Assembly: GCF_947492645.1 (NCBI RefSeq)
Contig: NZ_CANLMZ010000002.1
Coordinates: 1 to 64,000, forward strand
Direction: 5' to 3'
From: an uncultured Pontibacter sp.
GTDB taxonomy: Bacteria > Bacteroidota > Bacteroidia > Cytophagales > Hymenobacteraceae
Length of the DNA stretch: 64,000 nucleotides
A model generated the notes under the pieces. The model had not been told where the DNA came from, did no database searches, and saw nothing but the letters and a program-made list of their open reading frames with translations. Shown here piece by piece: positions 54,101-63,552 of this stretch. How positions within the stretch are numbered: the stretch's first letter is position 1; each line of letters opens with the position of its first letter. The position numbers and the translations under genes are program-made.

Positions 54101-54138
54101 AAACAGAACGGCCTGCATTAGAGCAGGCCATTCTGTTT
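54101..54138. terminator. Terminator between trkH and hemE (convergent)
   Basis: AAACAGAA..GGCCTGC (54101-54115) pairs with GCAGGCC..TTCTGTTT (54123-54138) with one mismatch. Confidence 0.75.
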
Positions 54139-54213
54139 AAGGTACTATGTAATTGTTCTATGGTTTAGTCTGGCCGGTTTTGTAGCTCCAAACCTCAAAC
54201 TATTTAATATGCG

Positions 54214-55245
54214 CTAATTGCTTCCGTATTCTTTAACGGTTTGCACAAAGCACTTCACTTTTTCAGGATCTGTGTCCGGGTAAACACCGTGGCCAAGGTT
54301 GGCGATGTGGCGGCCAGGGCCAAACTCCTTCAGCATATTTTTTGTTTCGCGCTCTATTGTCTCAAAAGAACTGTACAGCAGGCATGGGTCCATGTTGCCT
54401 TGCAGCGTTTTGTTTGGGCCAACCTGCTGGCGAGCCTTGCTAACCTCCATATTCCAGTCCAGGCCAATGGTTTCGCAGTTTAGTTTACTGAAATCTTCCA
54501 GCGCAAAAAAAGCACCTTTGGCAAATACTGTAACAGGCACCTCATTTATGGCATCGCATATCTCAGTAATATAAGGCAGCGCAAATTCGCGGTAATGTGC
54601 CGGCGAAAGTATGCCTGCCCACGAATCGAATATCTGAATTAAGTTAGCGCCTGCCTCTACCTGTGCTTTTAAGTAAGCAATAGTGGTATCGGTTATCATG
54701 CGCAACATCTGGTGGGCCAGGCGTGGGTTGGTGTAAAGCATGCCACGCGCATGCGAAAACGTTTTGGAGCCGCTGCCCTCTACCATATAAGCAAGTATAG
54801 TCCAGGGTGCGCCAGCAAAACCAATAAGCGGAACACGTCCGTTTAAGGCCCTTTTTGTTACTTTGATCGCCTCTAGTACGTAATTCAGGTGCTCGTGTGG
54901 GTCGGCAACGCGCAGGCGCTTCAGGTCTTCTTCGGTGCGGATTGTCTGAGGAAACAATGGCCCACGTTTCTCGATCATTTCGTAGGTGCAGCCCATTGCC
55001 TCTGGCACTACCAGAATATCGGAGAAGATGATGGCAGCGTCCACGTCAAGTATGTCTACTGGTTGTATGGTTACCTCAGCGGCAAGTTCTGGTGTTTCCA
55101 CCAGTTCTTTAAAGCCACTCAGACTATTGCGTACAGCTCTATATTCAGGTAAAATACGCCCGGCTTGGCGCATAAGCCAAACAGGAGTGCGTTCTACGGC
55201 CTCTCCTTTGGCAGCTCTTATAAGCAGATCATTTTTCAGTTGCAT
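54214..55245 (-). CDS. hemE: Uroporphyrinogen decarboxylase
   Basis: HemE removes four carboxyl groups from uroporphyrinogen III to give coproporphyrinogen III in haem synthesis. The 343-residue length is normal. Signatures are the N-terminal [16 protein letters not shown], with the substrate-binding arginines, [31 protein letters not shown] and the C-terminal [12 protein letters not shown] with the conserved histidine. No other haem gene is adjacent. TATCTTTG ends 4 bases before its start codon (55250-55257 on the plus strand), a near-leaderless arrangement. Confidence 0.96.
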   Translation of the reverse strand: MQLKNDLLIRAAKGEAVERTPVWLMRQAGRILPEYRAVRNSLSGFKELVETPELAAEVTIQPVDILDVDAAIIFSDILVVPEAMGCTYEMIEKRGPLFPQTIRTEEDLKRLRVADPHEHLNYVLEAIKVTKRALNGRVPLIGFAGAPWTILAYMVEGSGSKTFSHARGMLYTNPRLAHQMLRMITDTTIAYLKAQVEAGANLIQIFDSWAGILSPAHYREFALPYITEICDAINEVPVTVFAKGAFFALEDFSKLNCETIGLDWNMEVSKARQQVGPNKTLQGNMDPCLLYSSFETIERETKNMLKEFGPGRHIANLGHGVYPDTDPEKVKCFVQTVKEYGSN

Positions 55246-55249
55246 GGCG

Positions 55250-55257
55250 CAAAGATA
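55250..55257 (-). promoter_or_regulatory. -7 element directly before hemE
   Basis: On the minus strand this reads TATCTTTG, matching TAnnTTTG, with its last G 4 bases before the ATG. No clear TTTG is found at -33. Confidence 0.4.
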
Positions 55258-55447
55258 CGTTAAAATTGCCGATTGTCAGATGGTGATTGTTATCATCAAT
55301 CGTGCATGGTTCTAAAGTAAAAGTAAGCTAATACTAGCTTTTTACTCTTTTAGGCAAGTAGTTGTTATTGTTTTAATTTAAATCGAACCTGACAGGTAAG
55401 CAAGGCAGCATGTGCCAGCAGGGAGACTCCGAAAATGCGCTTAAAAA

Positions 55448-56071
55448 CTATCTCTCAGTAAAAAACAGGGCAGAGAGGGCAGAAACAATAAAGTTTACAC
55501 CTATAGACAGTACGATAAAGCCCATGATGCGTGAAAGTGCAGCTAAGCCGGATTTTCCCATATAGCGTGTTAGCTGGTGCGAAAAGCGAAGTATGATGTA
55601 ACTTACAATAGCCAGTAAAATAATGCCTACCAGTATCATTGCCATATCCAAGTAAGAAAGCGAGGTAGTAAACAAGCCTATACTTATGGCAATGGCGCCC
55701 GGGCCCGAAAGCATTGGCATGGCTAGTGGCGTGAACGAGATGTCTTCTTTTTGCTGGCCTTCTTCCACCACATCCGGTGAAATTTTCTTTTTGCTGCCCC
55801 CTGGAGTAAGTAGGTCAAAGCCGGCACGCATAATCATCAGGCCGCCGGCAATGCGCAGGTCGTGTATGCGAATACCGAAAAAATTGAGCACGTACTGCCC
55901 CGCCAGGAAAAATATTGCCAGGATGCCCACCATGTATAAACAGGCTTTTAGTGCCTGCTGGTTACGGCTGGCAGGTGTATCGTCCTGGGTAAGGGTAAGA
56001 AAAACAGGCATAGCCCCAAAAGGGTTAACAACAGAAAATAAAGCAGAAAAAGTGGCAAGTATAATTTCCAT
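55448..56071 (-). CDS. MarC family integral membrane protein
   Basis: A 207-residue membrane protein with six helices of the MarC/NAAT family. Conserved stretches are SVVNPFGAMPVFLTLT in the first helix pair, SFTPLAMPMLSGPGAIA, with the paired Pro-Gly residues, and the SRIMGFIVLSIGVNFI last helix. MarC is not a proven antibiotic efflux pump, and some relatives move amino acids. A polar insert (GGSKKKISPDVVEEGQQKED) lies between helices 3 and 4. It stands alone. Confidence 0.92.
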   Translation of the reverse strand: MEIILATFSALFSVVNPFGAMPVFLTLTQDDTPASRNQQALKACLYMVGILAIFFLAGQYVLNFFGIRIHDLRIAGGLMIMRAGFDLLTPGGSKKKISPDVVEEGQQKEDISFTPLAMPMLSGPGAIAISIGLFTTSLSYLDMAMILVGIILLAIVSYIILRFSHQLTRYMGKSGLAALSRIMGFIVLSIGVNFIVSALSALFFTER

Positions 56072-56182
56072 GTAAATATGGTGCTTGAGAAAAGTATAGC
56101 CTTAAATATATATGTTAATCGATGCAAAACAAAGCTTTACTTGTTAAGCCAGTATTAAGGAGGTCAAATAAAGTATAATCCT

Positions 56183-56190
56183 TATTTTTG
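56183..56190 (+). promoter_or_regulatory. -7 element of the purK-purE operon
   Basis: TATTTTTG at 56183-56190 matches TAnnTTTG and gives a leader of about 25 bases. An AAGTATAA word lies just upstream, between the -33 and -7 regions. Confidence 0.4.
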
Positions 56191-56219
56191 AGAAACGATC
56201 ACCCCAAATTTAATTACCT

Positions 56220-57350
56220 ATGAAAGGAGAAGTAAAGCTTGGCATACTTGGTGGCGGGCAGCTAGGACGCATGCTGATGCAGGCCGGGCTCGATTTTAAC
56301 CTCTATACCTTAGTTCTGGACCCAGACGAAAACGCTCCCTGCAAGCATATTTGCAACGAGTTTTTTGTAGGCAGTTTCCGCGACTTTGACACAGTATATG
56401 AGTTCGGCAAAAATTGTGACATACTTACAATTGAGATTGAGCACGTAAACGCAGATGCGCTGGAGAAACTGGAACAGGAAGGTGTAAAAGTATACCCTGA
56501 TTCCCAAACCGTTCGCACCATCCAAGATAAAGGACTGCAAAAAGAGTTTTTCCAAAAGCACAACATTCCAACATCAGATTTTATACTTCTAAAAGATAAA
56601 GCCGAGCTGGAGCAAAATCTTAATTTTCTGCCTGCTTTCCAGAAGTTGCGCCGCGAAGGCTACGATGGCCGCGGGGTAACCAGACTAACAGGAGCAGCGG
56701 ATACAGCAAAAGCCTTTGAAGAGCCGTCGGTGCTCGAGAAACTGGTGGACTTTGAGAAAGAGATTTCGGTGATTGTTGCGCGTAACGAGAGCGGCGAGGT
56801 AACAGCTTTCCCGGTGGTGGAGTTAAGTTTTCACCCAGAGCATAACCTCGTAGATTCGCTTTTCGCGCCTGCCAATGTACCTTACAAACTACAGCGCCTG
56901 GCCATCGAGATTGCCACTCGTGTAATTGAGAGCTTTAACATGGTGGGCATACTTGCCGTGGAGATGTTCCTTACTAAAGACGGGCAGATACTCGTAAACG
57001 AGGTAGCGCCGCGCCCGCACAACTCCGGGCACCATACTATCAAGGCAAATTATACTTCGCAGTACGAGCAGCACCTGCGTGCCATACTTAACCTACCGCT
57101 GGGCTCAACAGATATACAAAGTGCAGCCGTGATGCTAAACCTGCTGGGCGAACCCGGTTACGACGGGGAGGCAGCGTATGAGGGGCTGCAGGAGGCGCTG
57201 GCAGTGCCTGGCGTAAACATCCACTTATATGGTAAAAAGTATACCCGACCTGCCCGCAAAATGGGGCATATTACTATACTGGGTAAAGATTTAGAAGAGG
57301 CGCAGCAACGTGCTGATCAGGTAAAAGACGTAATCAAAGTTAAAGCATAA
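56220..57350 (+). CDS. purK: 5-(carboxyamino)imidazole ribonucleotide synthase
   Basis: PurK joins bicarbonate to AIR with ATP to form N5-CAIR in purine synthesis. The 376-residue ATP-grasp enzyme begins KLGILGGGQLGRMLMQAG, has the ATP-grasp signature in KLRREGYDGRGVTR, and the metal site in LAVEMFLTKDGQILVNEVAPRPHNSGH. It is followed three bases later by purE, the next enzyme in the path, in one operon. Length and motif order are typical. Confidence 0.95.
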   Translation: MKGEVKLGILGGGQLGRMLMQAGLDFNLYTLVLDPDENAPCKHICNEFFVGSFRDFDTVYEFGKNCDILTIEIEHVNADALEKLEQEGVKVYPDSQTVRTIQDKGLQKEFFQKHNIPTSDFILLKDKAELEQNLNFLPAFQKLRREGYDGRGVTRLTGAADTAKAFEEPSVLEKLVDFEKEISVIVARNESGEVTAFPVVELSFHPEHNLVDSLFAPANVPYKLQRLAIEIATRVIESFNMVGILAVEMFLTKDGQILVNEVAPRPHNSGHHTIKANYTSQYEQHLRAILNLPLGSTDIQSAAVMLNLLGEPGYDGEAAYEGLQEALAVPGVNIHLYGKKYTRPARKMGHITILGKDLEEAQQRADQVKDVIKVKA

Positions 57351-57353
57351 ACC

Positions 57354-57881
57354 ATGGCCGAAGCAACAACACATACACAGCCTTTAGTTGGCATTATCAT
57401 GGGCAGCCAGTCCGACCTTAAGGTAATGGACGCAGCAGCCGAAATACTGGAGACGCTGGGAGTGCCTTACGAACTTACGATCGTATCGGCTCACCGCACA
57501 CCACACCGCATGTTCGAGTATGCTGAGAATGCACGCAAAAGAGGTTTAAAAGTAATCATTGCCGGAGCAGGAGGCGCTGCACACTTACCAGGCATGGTTG
57601 CCTCCATCACAACACTTCCTGTTATAGGCGTGCCGGTAAAATCAAGCAACTCTATTGATGGCTGGGATTCTGTGCTGTCTATACTTCAGATGCCGGGTGG
57701 CGTACCTGTGGCTACTGTTGCCTTAGATGGCGCCCTGAATGCTGGTATACTTGCTGCTCAGATTATTGGTACAACAAATGCTGCTGTGGCTGATAAGCTG
57801 GAGAAGTATAAAACCGGTTTGAAAGATAAAGTGATGCGCTCTGTAGAGGAGCTGAAGCGAGGAGACAGGGACCTGGATTAA
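57354..57881 (+). CDS. purE: N5-carboxyaminoimidazole ribonucleotide mutase
   Basis: PurE moves the carboxyl group of N5-CAIR to carbon 4 to give CAIR. The 175-residue class I enzyme has the signature [35 protein letters not shown] (catalytic His), and [17 protein letters not shown] with the C-terminal [18 protein letters not shown]. It follows purK by three bases. Its stop is inside a TTAAGTATAA word, and a long hairpin follows. Confidence 0.97.
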   Translation: MAEATTHTQPLVGIIMGSQSDLKVMDAAAEILETLGVPYELTIVSAHRTPHRMFEYAENARKRGLKVIIAGAGGAAHLPGMVASITTLPVIGVPVKSSNSIDGWDSVLSILQMPGGVPVATVALDGALNAGILAAQIIGTTNAAVADKLEKYKTGLKDKVMRSVEELKRGDRDLD

Positions 57882-57888
57882 GTATAAT

Positions 57889-57953
57889 CACCCCTTTAAA
57901 GTATAAGCCCACAGGTTGAAATTTAGCCTGTGGGTTTATACTTTAAAGAGGTG
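57889..57953 (+). terminator. Long hairpin after purE containing the iterated word
   Basis: A 27-bp stem with two mismatches (57889-57915 with 57927-57953) encloses an 11-base loop, and each arm contains the AAGTATAA word or its complement. It is likely a terminator or mRNA stabiliser of purK-purE. Confidence 0.7.
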
Positions 57954-58076
57954 CTATTAAGTTTTTAGTGCTTATAGTTAATCTTAATTTGATTTTTAGT
58001 TGAATATACTATCTATTAAGTATATGGTATATTTTTTGCTTCATCTATGGAAATATATCAATATAACTTCTAGCCT

Positions 58077-59294
58077 ATGAAAACATGTTTTTACTTACCT
58101 GCTAAACTTTTATTCCTTCTTCTTACTCTTTCTTGTGGTGCTTTTACAGCATTCGCGCAACAGGTTGCATACAGTTCTAATGCTCCTCAACATATACCCG
58201 CAGCTTATGCTGAGCCAATGGAAGGAGACAAATACAAGTTACACTTTACGTTTGACTATAGGCTGACAAACTCCTCCTGTACCTCCATAACAAGAGAGGT
58301 TAATTTTGATCAGGAAGAAAAAATCTTTAATGGCCCGTTTATAGATAAGAGAGCGGACGGAACTGTGATAGCGGCAGGGTTTTATAAAGATGGGTACTTG
58401 GACAGTACTTTGGTTATCCGTTATCTTAACGGTAATGTCTGGCAAAAAGGTAGTTATAAGAACAACGAAATGTTGGGAACCTGGGAGTACTTTTTCCCGG
58501 ACGGTAAACCGATGTATACTTTAGAAATTGAGAAAGGCAGGGTGTATGTTAATACCGTATGGGATAAGGATGGTAGCTTGCTAGTAGAGAACGGTAACGG
58601 CAGAGGAATTATCCATCATTATGAAATCAACTCTTATACAAACGAATTAACTTATAGTTGGAGAGGAAAAATTAAGAATGGGTTGCTGCAGGGTATGTGG
58701 AAATTCTTCAAGTATTCAGAGCCTATGGGCCTTAAGCAGGTGTATAACAAAGGCCAATTTATCAAAGGGTATGATCAAGGCCAACAATACAATACCGTAA
58801 ACTTACTGTCTCTTAATCAGCCCCTCAGGATAATAGATGCTGAAATGTTGGAAGTAGCAGAATGTGATGCAAATCCGACAAATGATTTACCGCCGTTTTA
58901 TCCACTTGGAGAAGTTCAGCTAAGAAGTGAGATATATAAAGAGCTGGATAAAATACGCCGGAACTTATCAGATCACGGTTTAATCAAGATATCTTTTCAT
59001 GTTGACGCAGCCGGGAGGTTGAGTGACTTTAAAGAAGAAAGCGATATTGGAGTAGAAAAGATATTGATTGAAGTCCTCGGGAAACTTGGACCTTGGGTTC
59101 CTGCAACCCAGCTATATAAACCCGTTAAACAACGAACAACATACTCTATGTACTATGTTAATAAGAAATTAAGGGAATGGGAAAACAGGCCTAATAAGGC
59201 CTATGAGGGGTGGCATGACTTGAGTGATGCATTAAGACTTGAGAAAATGCAGGAGCCTAAGGTAGAGTCTTTTCAATGGAAAAAGATACAGTAG
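58077..59294 (+). CDS. Exported protein with MORN-like repeats and a TonB-like C-terminus
   Basis: A 405-residue exported protein: signal peptide 1-28 (ending AFAQ), then residues about 55-250 with repeating GxFxNGxLxGxWxxYYxDG-like units (FYKDGYLDSTLVIRYLNGN, SYKNNEMLGTWEYFFPDGK, GKIKNGLLQGMWKFFKYSE). These resemble the MORN-like repeats of YwqK-type proteins. The last 100 residues (DKIRRNLSDHGLIKISFHVDAAGRL, then PATQLYKPVKQR) resemble a TonB C-terminal energy-transducing fold without a membrane anchor. No function is known. Confidence 0.65.
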   Translation: MKTCFYLPAKLLFLLLTLSCGAFTAFAQQVAYSSNAPQHIPAAYAEPMEGDKYKLHFTFDYRLTNSSCTSITREVNFDQEEKIFNGPFIDKRADGTVIAAGFYKDGYLDSTLVIRYLNGNVWQKGSYKNNEMLGTWEYFFPDGKPMYTLEIEKGRVYVNTVWDKDGSLLVENGNGRGIIHHYEINSYTNELTYSWRGKIKNGLLQGMWKFFKYSEPMGLKQVYNKGQFIKGYDQGQQYNTVNLLSLNQPLRIIDAEMLEVAECDANPTNDLPPFYPLGEVQLRSEIYKELDKIRRNLSDHGLIKISFHVDAAGRLSDFKEESDIGVEKILIEVLGKLGPWVPATQLYKPVKQRTTYSMYYVNKKLREWENRPNKAYEGWHDLSDALRLEKMQEPKVESFQWKKIQ

Positions 59295-59342
59295 TTTAAT
59301 TCTCTGAGGAGAGTACCCATACTAGCGATCTGCTTAAAACAA

Positions 59343-59376
59343 AAAAATCCCCTGCCGAAACCAGCAGGGGATTTTT
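59343..59376. terminator. Bidirectional terminator between the MORN-like gene and dnaK
   Basis: A perfect 13-bp stem (59343-59355 with 59364-59376) has A5 and T5 ends and lies between two convergent stops. Confidence 0.85.
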
Positions 59377-59403
59377 AATATACTTTAAACTTTAATCTTC
59401 AGC

Positions 59404-61338
59404 TTATTTGTTGCCGTCTACTTCTTCGTAGTCAACATCGGTTACACCGCTGTCATCAGCTTGCTGCTGGCCACCTTGCTGGCCATTACCACCAGTAGCA
59501 CCAGCTGCACCTGCATCAGCCCCCTGACCTTGTGTGGCAGCGTACATCTCCTGAGAGGCGGCACTCCACGCATTGTTCAGGTTCTCGATCGCTTTATCAA
59601 TACCGGCCACGTCTTTAGAGCCGTGCGCTGTCTTTAATTCAGCCAAAGCATTCTCGATGTTAGACTTATTACCTGCAGATAGCTTGTCGCCATACTCTTT
59701 CAGCTGCTTTTCAGTCTGGAAGATCATAGAGTCGGCTGCGTTTAGCTTCTCAATTTCTTCCTTCGCCTTCTTATCAGCCTCAGCATTGGCTTCTGCTTCC
59801 TGGCGCATTTTCTCAATTTCCTGCTCGCTTAAGCCAGAAGAAGCCTCAATACGGATCTTCTGCTCTTTGCCTGTAGCCTTATCGCGTGCTGTTACGTGCA
59901 GGATACCGTTGGCGTCGATGTCGAATGTTACCTCAATCTGAGGAACACCGCGTGGAGCTGGCGGAATATCTGACAAGTGGAAGCGACCGATCGTACGGTT
60001 GTCCTTCGCCATTGGGCGCTCACCCTGTAGTACGTGAATTTCTACAGACGGCTGGTTATCAGAAGCTGTAGAGAATGTCTCAGACTTTTTAGTAGGGATA
60101 GTTGTGTTTGACTCGATCAACTTCGTCATCACACCACCCATCGTCTCGATACCAAGTGAAAGCGGTGTTACGTCAAGTAGAAGTACGTCTTTAACTTCAC
60201 CTGTCAATACACCACCCTGGATAGCAGCACCTACTGCAACTACCTCATCCGGGTTAACACCTTTAGATGGCTTCTTGCCGAAGAACTTCTCCACTTCTTC
60301 CTGCACTCTCGGGATACGCGTAGAACCACCTACCAAAATCACCTCGTCGATGTCTGAAGTAGAAAGGCCTGCATCCTGAAGCGCTTTCTTGCAAGGCTCC
60401 ATAGAACGGCGGATCAGATCATCTGTCAGCTGCTCAAACTTAGAGCGAGTCAGTTTACGTACCAAGTGCTTTGGAACACCATCAACCGGCATAATGTATG
60501 GCAGGTTAATCTCTGTTTCGTTAGATGATGAAAGCTCAATCTTTGCCTTTTCAGCAGCTTCTTTCAGACGCTGCAATGCCATTGGGTCTTTACGCAGGTC
60601 TAAACCTTCGTCGTTCTTAAACTCGTCAGCCAGCCAGTTAATGATCTTAGCGTCAAAGTCGTCACCACCCAGGTGCGTATCACCGTTTGTAGAAAGTACC
60701 TCAAATACACCGTCGCCAAGCTCAAGTATAGAGATATCAAATGTACCACCGCCAAGGTCGAACACCGCGATCTTCTGATCTTTGTGTTTTTTATCTAAAC
60801 CATAAGCAAGCGCTGCTGCTGTAGGCTCGTTAATGATACGCTTTACTTCGAGGCCTGCAATCTGGCCGGCCTCTTTCGTAGCCTGACGCTGTGCATCGTT
60901 AAAGTAAGCCGGTACAGTAATAACCGCCTCAGTTACTGTTGTGCCCAAGTAATCTTCTGCAGTAGCCTTCATTTTCTGAAGTACCATGGCTGAGATCTCT
61001 TGTGGCGTGTAGTCTCTGTCGCCAATCTTAACACGTATAGTGTTGTTGTTGCCTTGTACCACGGTATAAGACACCTGCTTTGCCTCTTCGCTTACTTCGT
61101 TGTAGCTGTGGCCCATGAAGCGCTTGATAGAAGCAATAGTGTTCTGTGGATTTGTGATCGCCTGGCGCTTAGCCGGATCACCTACTTTACGCTCGCCGTT
61201 ACCGTTATCCAAGAAAGCAACGATGGACGGAGTAGTTCTGCGGCCTTCGCTGTTTGGTATAACCACTGGTTCGTTACCTTCCATTACGGAAACGCAAGAG
61301 TTGGTTGTACCTAAGTCAATACCTATTATTTTTCCCAT
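59404..61338 (-). CDS. dnaK: Chaperone protein DnaK (Hsp70)
   Basis: ATP-dependent cytosolic chaperone. The 644 residues include the three Hsp70 signatures: [10 protein letters not shown] at 5-14, [18 protein letters not shown] [14 protein letters not shown] near 190, and [17 protein letters not shown] near 335. The substrate-binding domain follows, and the C-terminal tail is rich in Gly and Gln and ends in the EEVD-like DYEEVDGNK. dnaJ and grpE are not adjacent. Codon usage is that of a highly expressed gene. A sigma-54-like promoter lies upstream. Confidence 0.97.
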   Translation of the reverse strand: MGKIIGIDLGTTNSCVSVMEGNEPVVIPNSEGRRTTPSIVAFLDNGNGERKVGDPAKRQAITNPQNTIASIKRFMGHSYNEVSEEAKQVSYTVVQGNNNTIRVKIGDRDYTPQEISAMVLQKMKATAEDYLGTTVTEAVITVPAYFNDAQRQATKEAGQIAGLEVKRIINEPTAAALAYGLDKKHKDQKIAVFDLGGGTFDISILELGDGVFEVLSTNGDTHLGGDDFDAKIINWLADEFKNDEGLDLRKDPMALQRLKEAAEKAKIELSSSNETEINLPYIMPVDGVPKHLVRKLTRSKFEQLTDDLIRRSMEPCKKALQDAGLSTSDIDEVILVGGSTRIPRVQEEVEKFFGKKPSKGVNPDEVVAVGAAIQGGVLTGEVKDVLLLDVTPLSLGIETMGGVMTKLIESNTTIPTKKSETFSTASDNQPSVEIHVLQGERPMAKDNRTIGRFHLSDIPPAPRGVPQIEVTFDIDANGILHVTARDKATGKEQKIRIEASSGLSEQEIEKMRQEAEANAEADKKAKEEIEKLNAADSMIFQTEKQLKEYGDKLSAGNKSNIENALAELKTAHGSKDVAGIDKAIENLNNAWSAASQEMYAATQGQGADAGAAGATGGNGQQGGQQQADDSGVTDVDYEEVDGNK

Positions 61339-61909
61339 TCTATAGTTTTATTATATAGTTCCTATTTAATTTTTTTCCTGTTTCCAGTAATCTAACAACC
61401 CTTGTGCCAAGAGGAATTTGCCCTGATTTTTATGTCATTCTGTCACAACGCCAGTTCATACTTTCTTTTTTGTCTGCTATTTAAATCCAACTCATGCAGG
61501 CAGTCCGCCATTTTTGCAAGCCAGCACCCTAAGGTTTACTTATAGTAAATCATGTAAGTTATTTCAGGGAGGTACTGGAGTGTTCTTGTAAAGCCAGGTG
61601 CACAGGCTATACTTTACCAAGTGCTTATACTTCTAAAGCTTTCGGCATTCAGGCTTACAAATCCGAAGAGGTAGCAGATAGTAAGGAATACAGCATATTC
61701 AGCTTTTAAAGTATAATTATAATGTAAGTTATAAGCTATGTTTTACAAAGGAGTATTGCAGCTAAGTATCGAAGGATATACTGTAAACGATTTTTGTATT
61801 AATCTATAATATATCTTGACTTTATTTATAATATCACGTATATCAAAACTTCAAAAGGTTGATCAGAATACATGATTAACCCTTTATAAATCAGGTTTAT
61901 GTGCTTTGT
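61339..61909. other. Non-coding region between dnaK and the CelD-like gene
   Basis: About 570 bases between divergent genes hold no gene. On the minus strand are the sigma-54-like element at 61394-61410 and a direct repeat TGTCA at 61433-61445. Further right are several AAGTATA words (near 61610, 61625, 61710, 61780) and long AT-rich stretches before the plus-strand gene. Confidence 0.5.
61394..61410 (-). promoter_or_regulatory. Sigma-54-like promoter upstream of dnaK
   Basis: On the minus strand the sequence reads TTGGCACAAGGGTTGTT. It matches the -24/-12 consensus TTGGCAC-N5-TTGCW except that the last C is T. The start would be about 46 bases before dnaK. No TAnnTTTG element is found in the same region. 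Confidence 0.45.
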
Positions 61910-63517
61910 ATGGGAGCTAGTGTTCAGGAAATAGATATCCATCAAGTTGAGGCGACTGCGTTAGGTTTTGTGAGGGTGCTTATAGGAAGCGCGGTATATA
62001 GCCAATTAGAGAATCTCAGCTTTCAATCTGCCTGGGATAAATTGTATGCAGGGTGTTCTTGGGGTACAGTATTTCAGAGCCGTGCTTTTGTGGATACCTG
62101 GTACCGAGTATACAAGGAACGGCAGGAGCCAATACTTATAGTAGCTGAACATAAAGGCCGCCTTACTGGCTTAGTAGCACTTACTAAAGAAAATGGTAGT
62201 AAGTTAATAACAGGGGCCGGAGTAAATGAAGCAGGGTATCATGTGTGGTTATCAGAAAATGACTTCGGCGATTTATTTATAACAGAGGCGCTGCATGAGC
62301 TTACATCAAAATTCCCACAGTATAAGCTACTATTTAAGCATATTCCACCTCAGGCACCCTTAGCATGGGTGGAGCATGATCAGGAGCTAGAAAAGCGTTG
62401 CGTGCTAAGAACGTTCAGCCGTCCTCTAATGGATTTTAAGACTCCGGATTTAATCATTCAATTTAACAAGAAAAGCTACAGGAGTAAGGTTGCCAAGCTT
62501 AGGAAGCTAGGTAACATGCGTTTCGAAAGAATTATAGACAGGGAGCATTTTGCGTCTGTACTAGACGAACTAAACAGGCAGTTTGATTTTCGCAAGGCTG
62601 CCACGCTAAATATCACGCCTTTTCGTAGCGAACCTCTAAAAAAAGATTTGCAGTTAGCCTTATTTGACCAAGGCTTGCTTTATGTAACTGTACTGCTTGT
62701 TAATGAGACACTTGTTGCTGCAAATATTGATACAATTGGAAAAGGCAATTGGGTATTCGGGGTAGGAATAAATGCTCACAACCCTACATTCGGGAAATAC
62801 TCCCCCGGTATTGTGAGCTTTTTACTTCTGGGGCAGCGCCTTTTCGAAGAAGGGGTAGAAGTATACGACCTAACGACAGGAGGCCACAGTTACAAAGAAG
62901 GATTGGTAAATGCACATGACCAGGTGTACGAGTTAAGTATTGGAGGACCTAATTATAGAGTAAAGGCGGTAGCTAAAGAGAAATTATTAATCGCTGTCAA
63001 GCAACGCCTTCGTAAGCTGGGGGTAGAGCCTTACGAGTTACGGGCACGGTGGATGCAGCTGCGGGAGCAGCTAAAGTTACTTAATGGGGCAGGAGGTGTT
63101 CAATTGCTCTACGCCGCGCTGTTTAAGCCTAAGGTAAAGTGTTATACTTTACAGCATCAACTTTCTGACCAGCTGGAAAACATTACGATAAACTGCTTAG
63201 ACGATTTATTGTGCTTTAAACAAAAGGGTGGCGCTTTGACACGCTGGGATTTCTCTAAAGAAGCAGAGCGACGCCTACAAGCAGGGGAGCAGGTTTTTTC
63301 ATTAAGTGAAAACGGGGTGCTGCTGTGCTGTGCCTGGTTATCAGCTACCTCTGGTGCAGCAGTTATTTCCGGGGTATACTATCATCATTCTGGCTTGGCT
63401 GTAGTAGTCCCTTTTCTTGTTTCAGTAGCTCGTTCTGTAGGGCCGCATGCAGTAGTGGCAGCAGAAGATACAAGGTTACAGCGCATGCTAGAGGGAGCAG
63501 GTTTCAAGGTAGTTTGA
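61910..63517 (+). CDS. CelD/BcsL-like GNAT-fold acyltransferase
   Basis: A 535-residue protein of the CelD/BcsL (Acetyltransf_6) type found in polysaccharide clusters. The N-terminal half contains WGTVFQSRAFVDTWY, with the recurring pattern of this family. A central segment (KKSYRSKVAKLRKLGNMRFERI, LDELNRQFDFRKAATLNITPF, YDLTTGGHSYKEGLVNAHDQVYEL) is the acetyl-CoA binding core, and a further GNAT-like part lies at about 380-535. I chose the ATG at 61910 from alignment with the following paralogue; GTG at 61901 is possible. It begins a likely envelope-polysaccharide region continuing past the window. Confidence 0.8.
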   Translation: MGASVQEIDIHQVEATALGFVRVLIGSAVYSQLENLSFQSAWDKLYAGCSWGTVFQSRAFVDTWYRVYKERQEPILIVAEHKGRLTGLVALTKENGSKLITGAGVNEAGYHVWLSENDFGDLFITEALHELTSKFPQYKLLFKHIPPQAPLAWVEHDQELEKRCVLRTFSRPLMDFKTPDLIIQFNKKSYRSKVAKLRKLGNMRFERIIDREHFASVLDELNRQFDFRKAATLNITPFRSEPLKKDLQLALFDQGLLYVTVLLVNETLVAANIDTIGKGNWVFGVGINAHNPTFGKYSPGIVSFLLLGQRLFEEGVEVYDLTTGGHSYKEGLVNAHDQVYELSIGGPNYRVKAVAKEKLLIAVKQRLRKLGVEPYELRARWMQLREQLKLLNGAGGVQLLYAALFKPKVKCYTLQHQLSDQLENITINCLDDLLCFKQKGGALTRWDFSKEAERRLQAGEQVFSLSENGVLLCCAWLSATSGAAVISGVYYHHSGLAVVVPFLVSVARSVGPHAVVAAEDTRLQRMLEGAGFKVV

Positions 63518-63552
63518 TCAATTTTGAAATGACACATTTTAGATGGTAAGGT

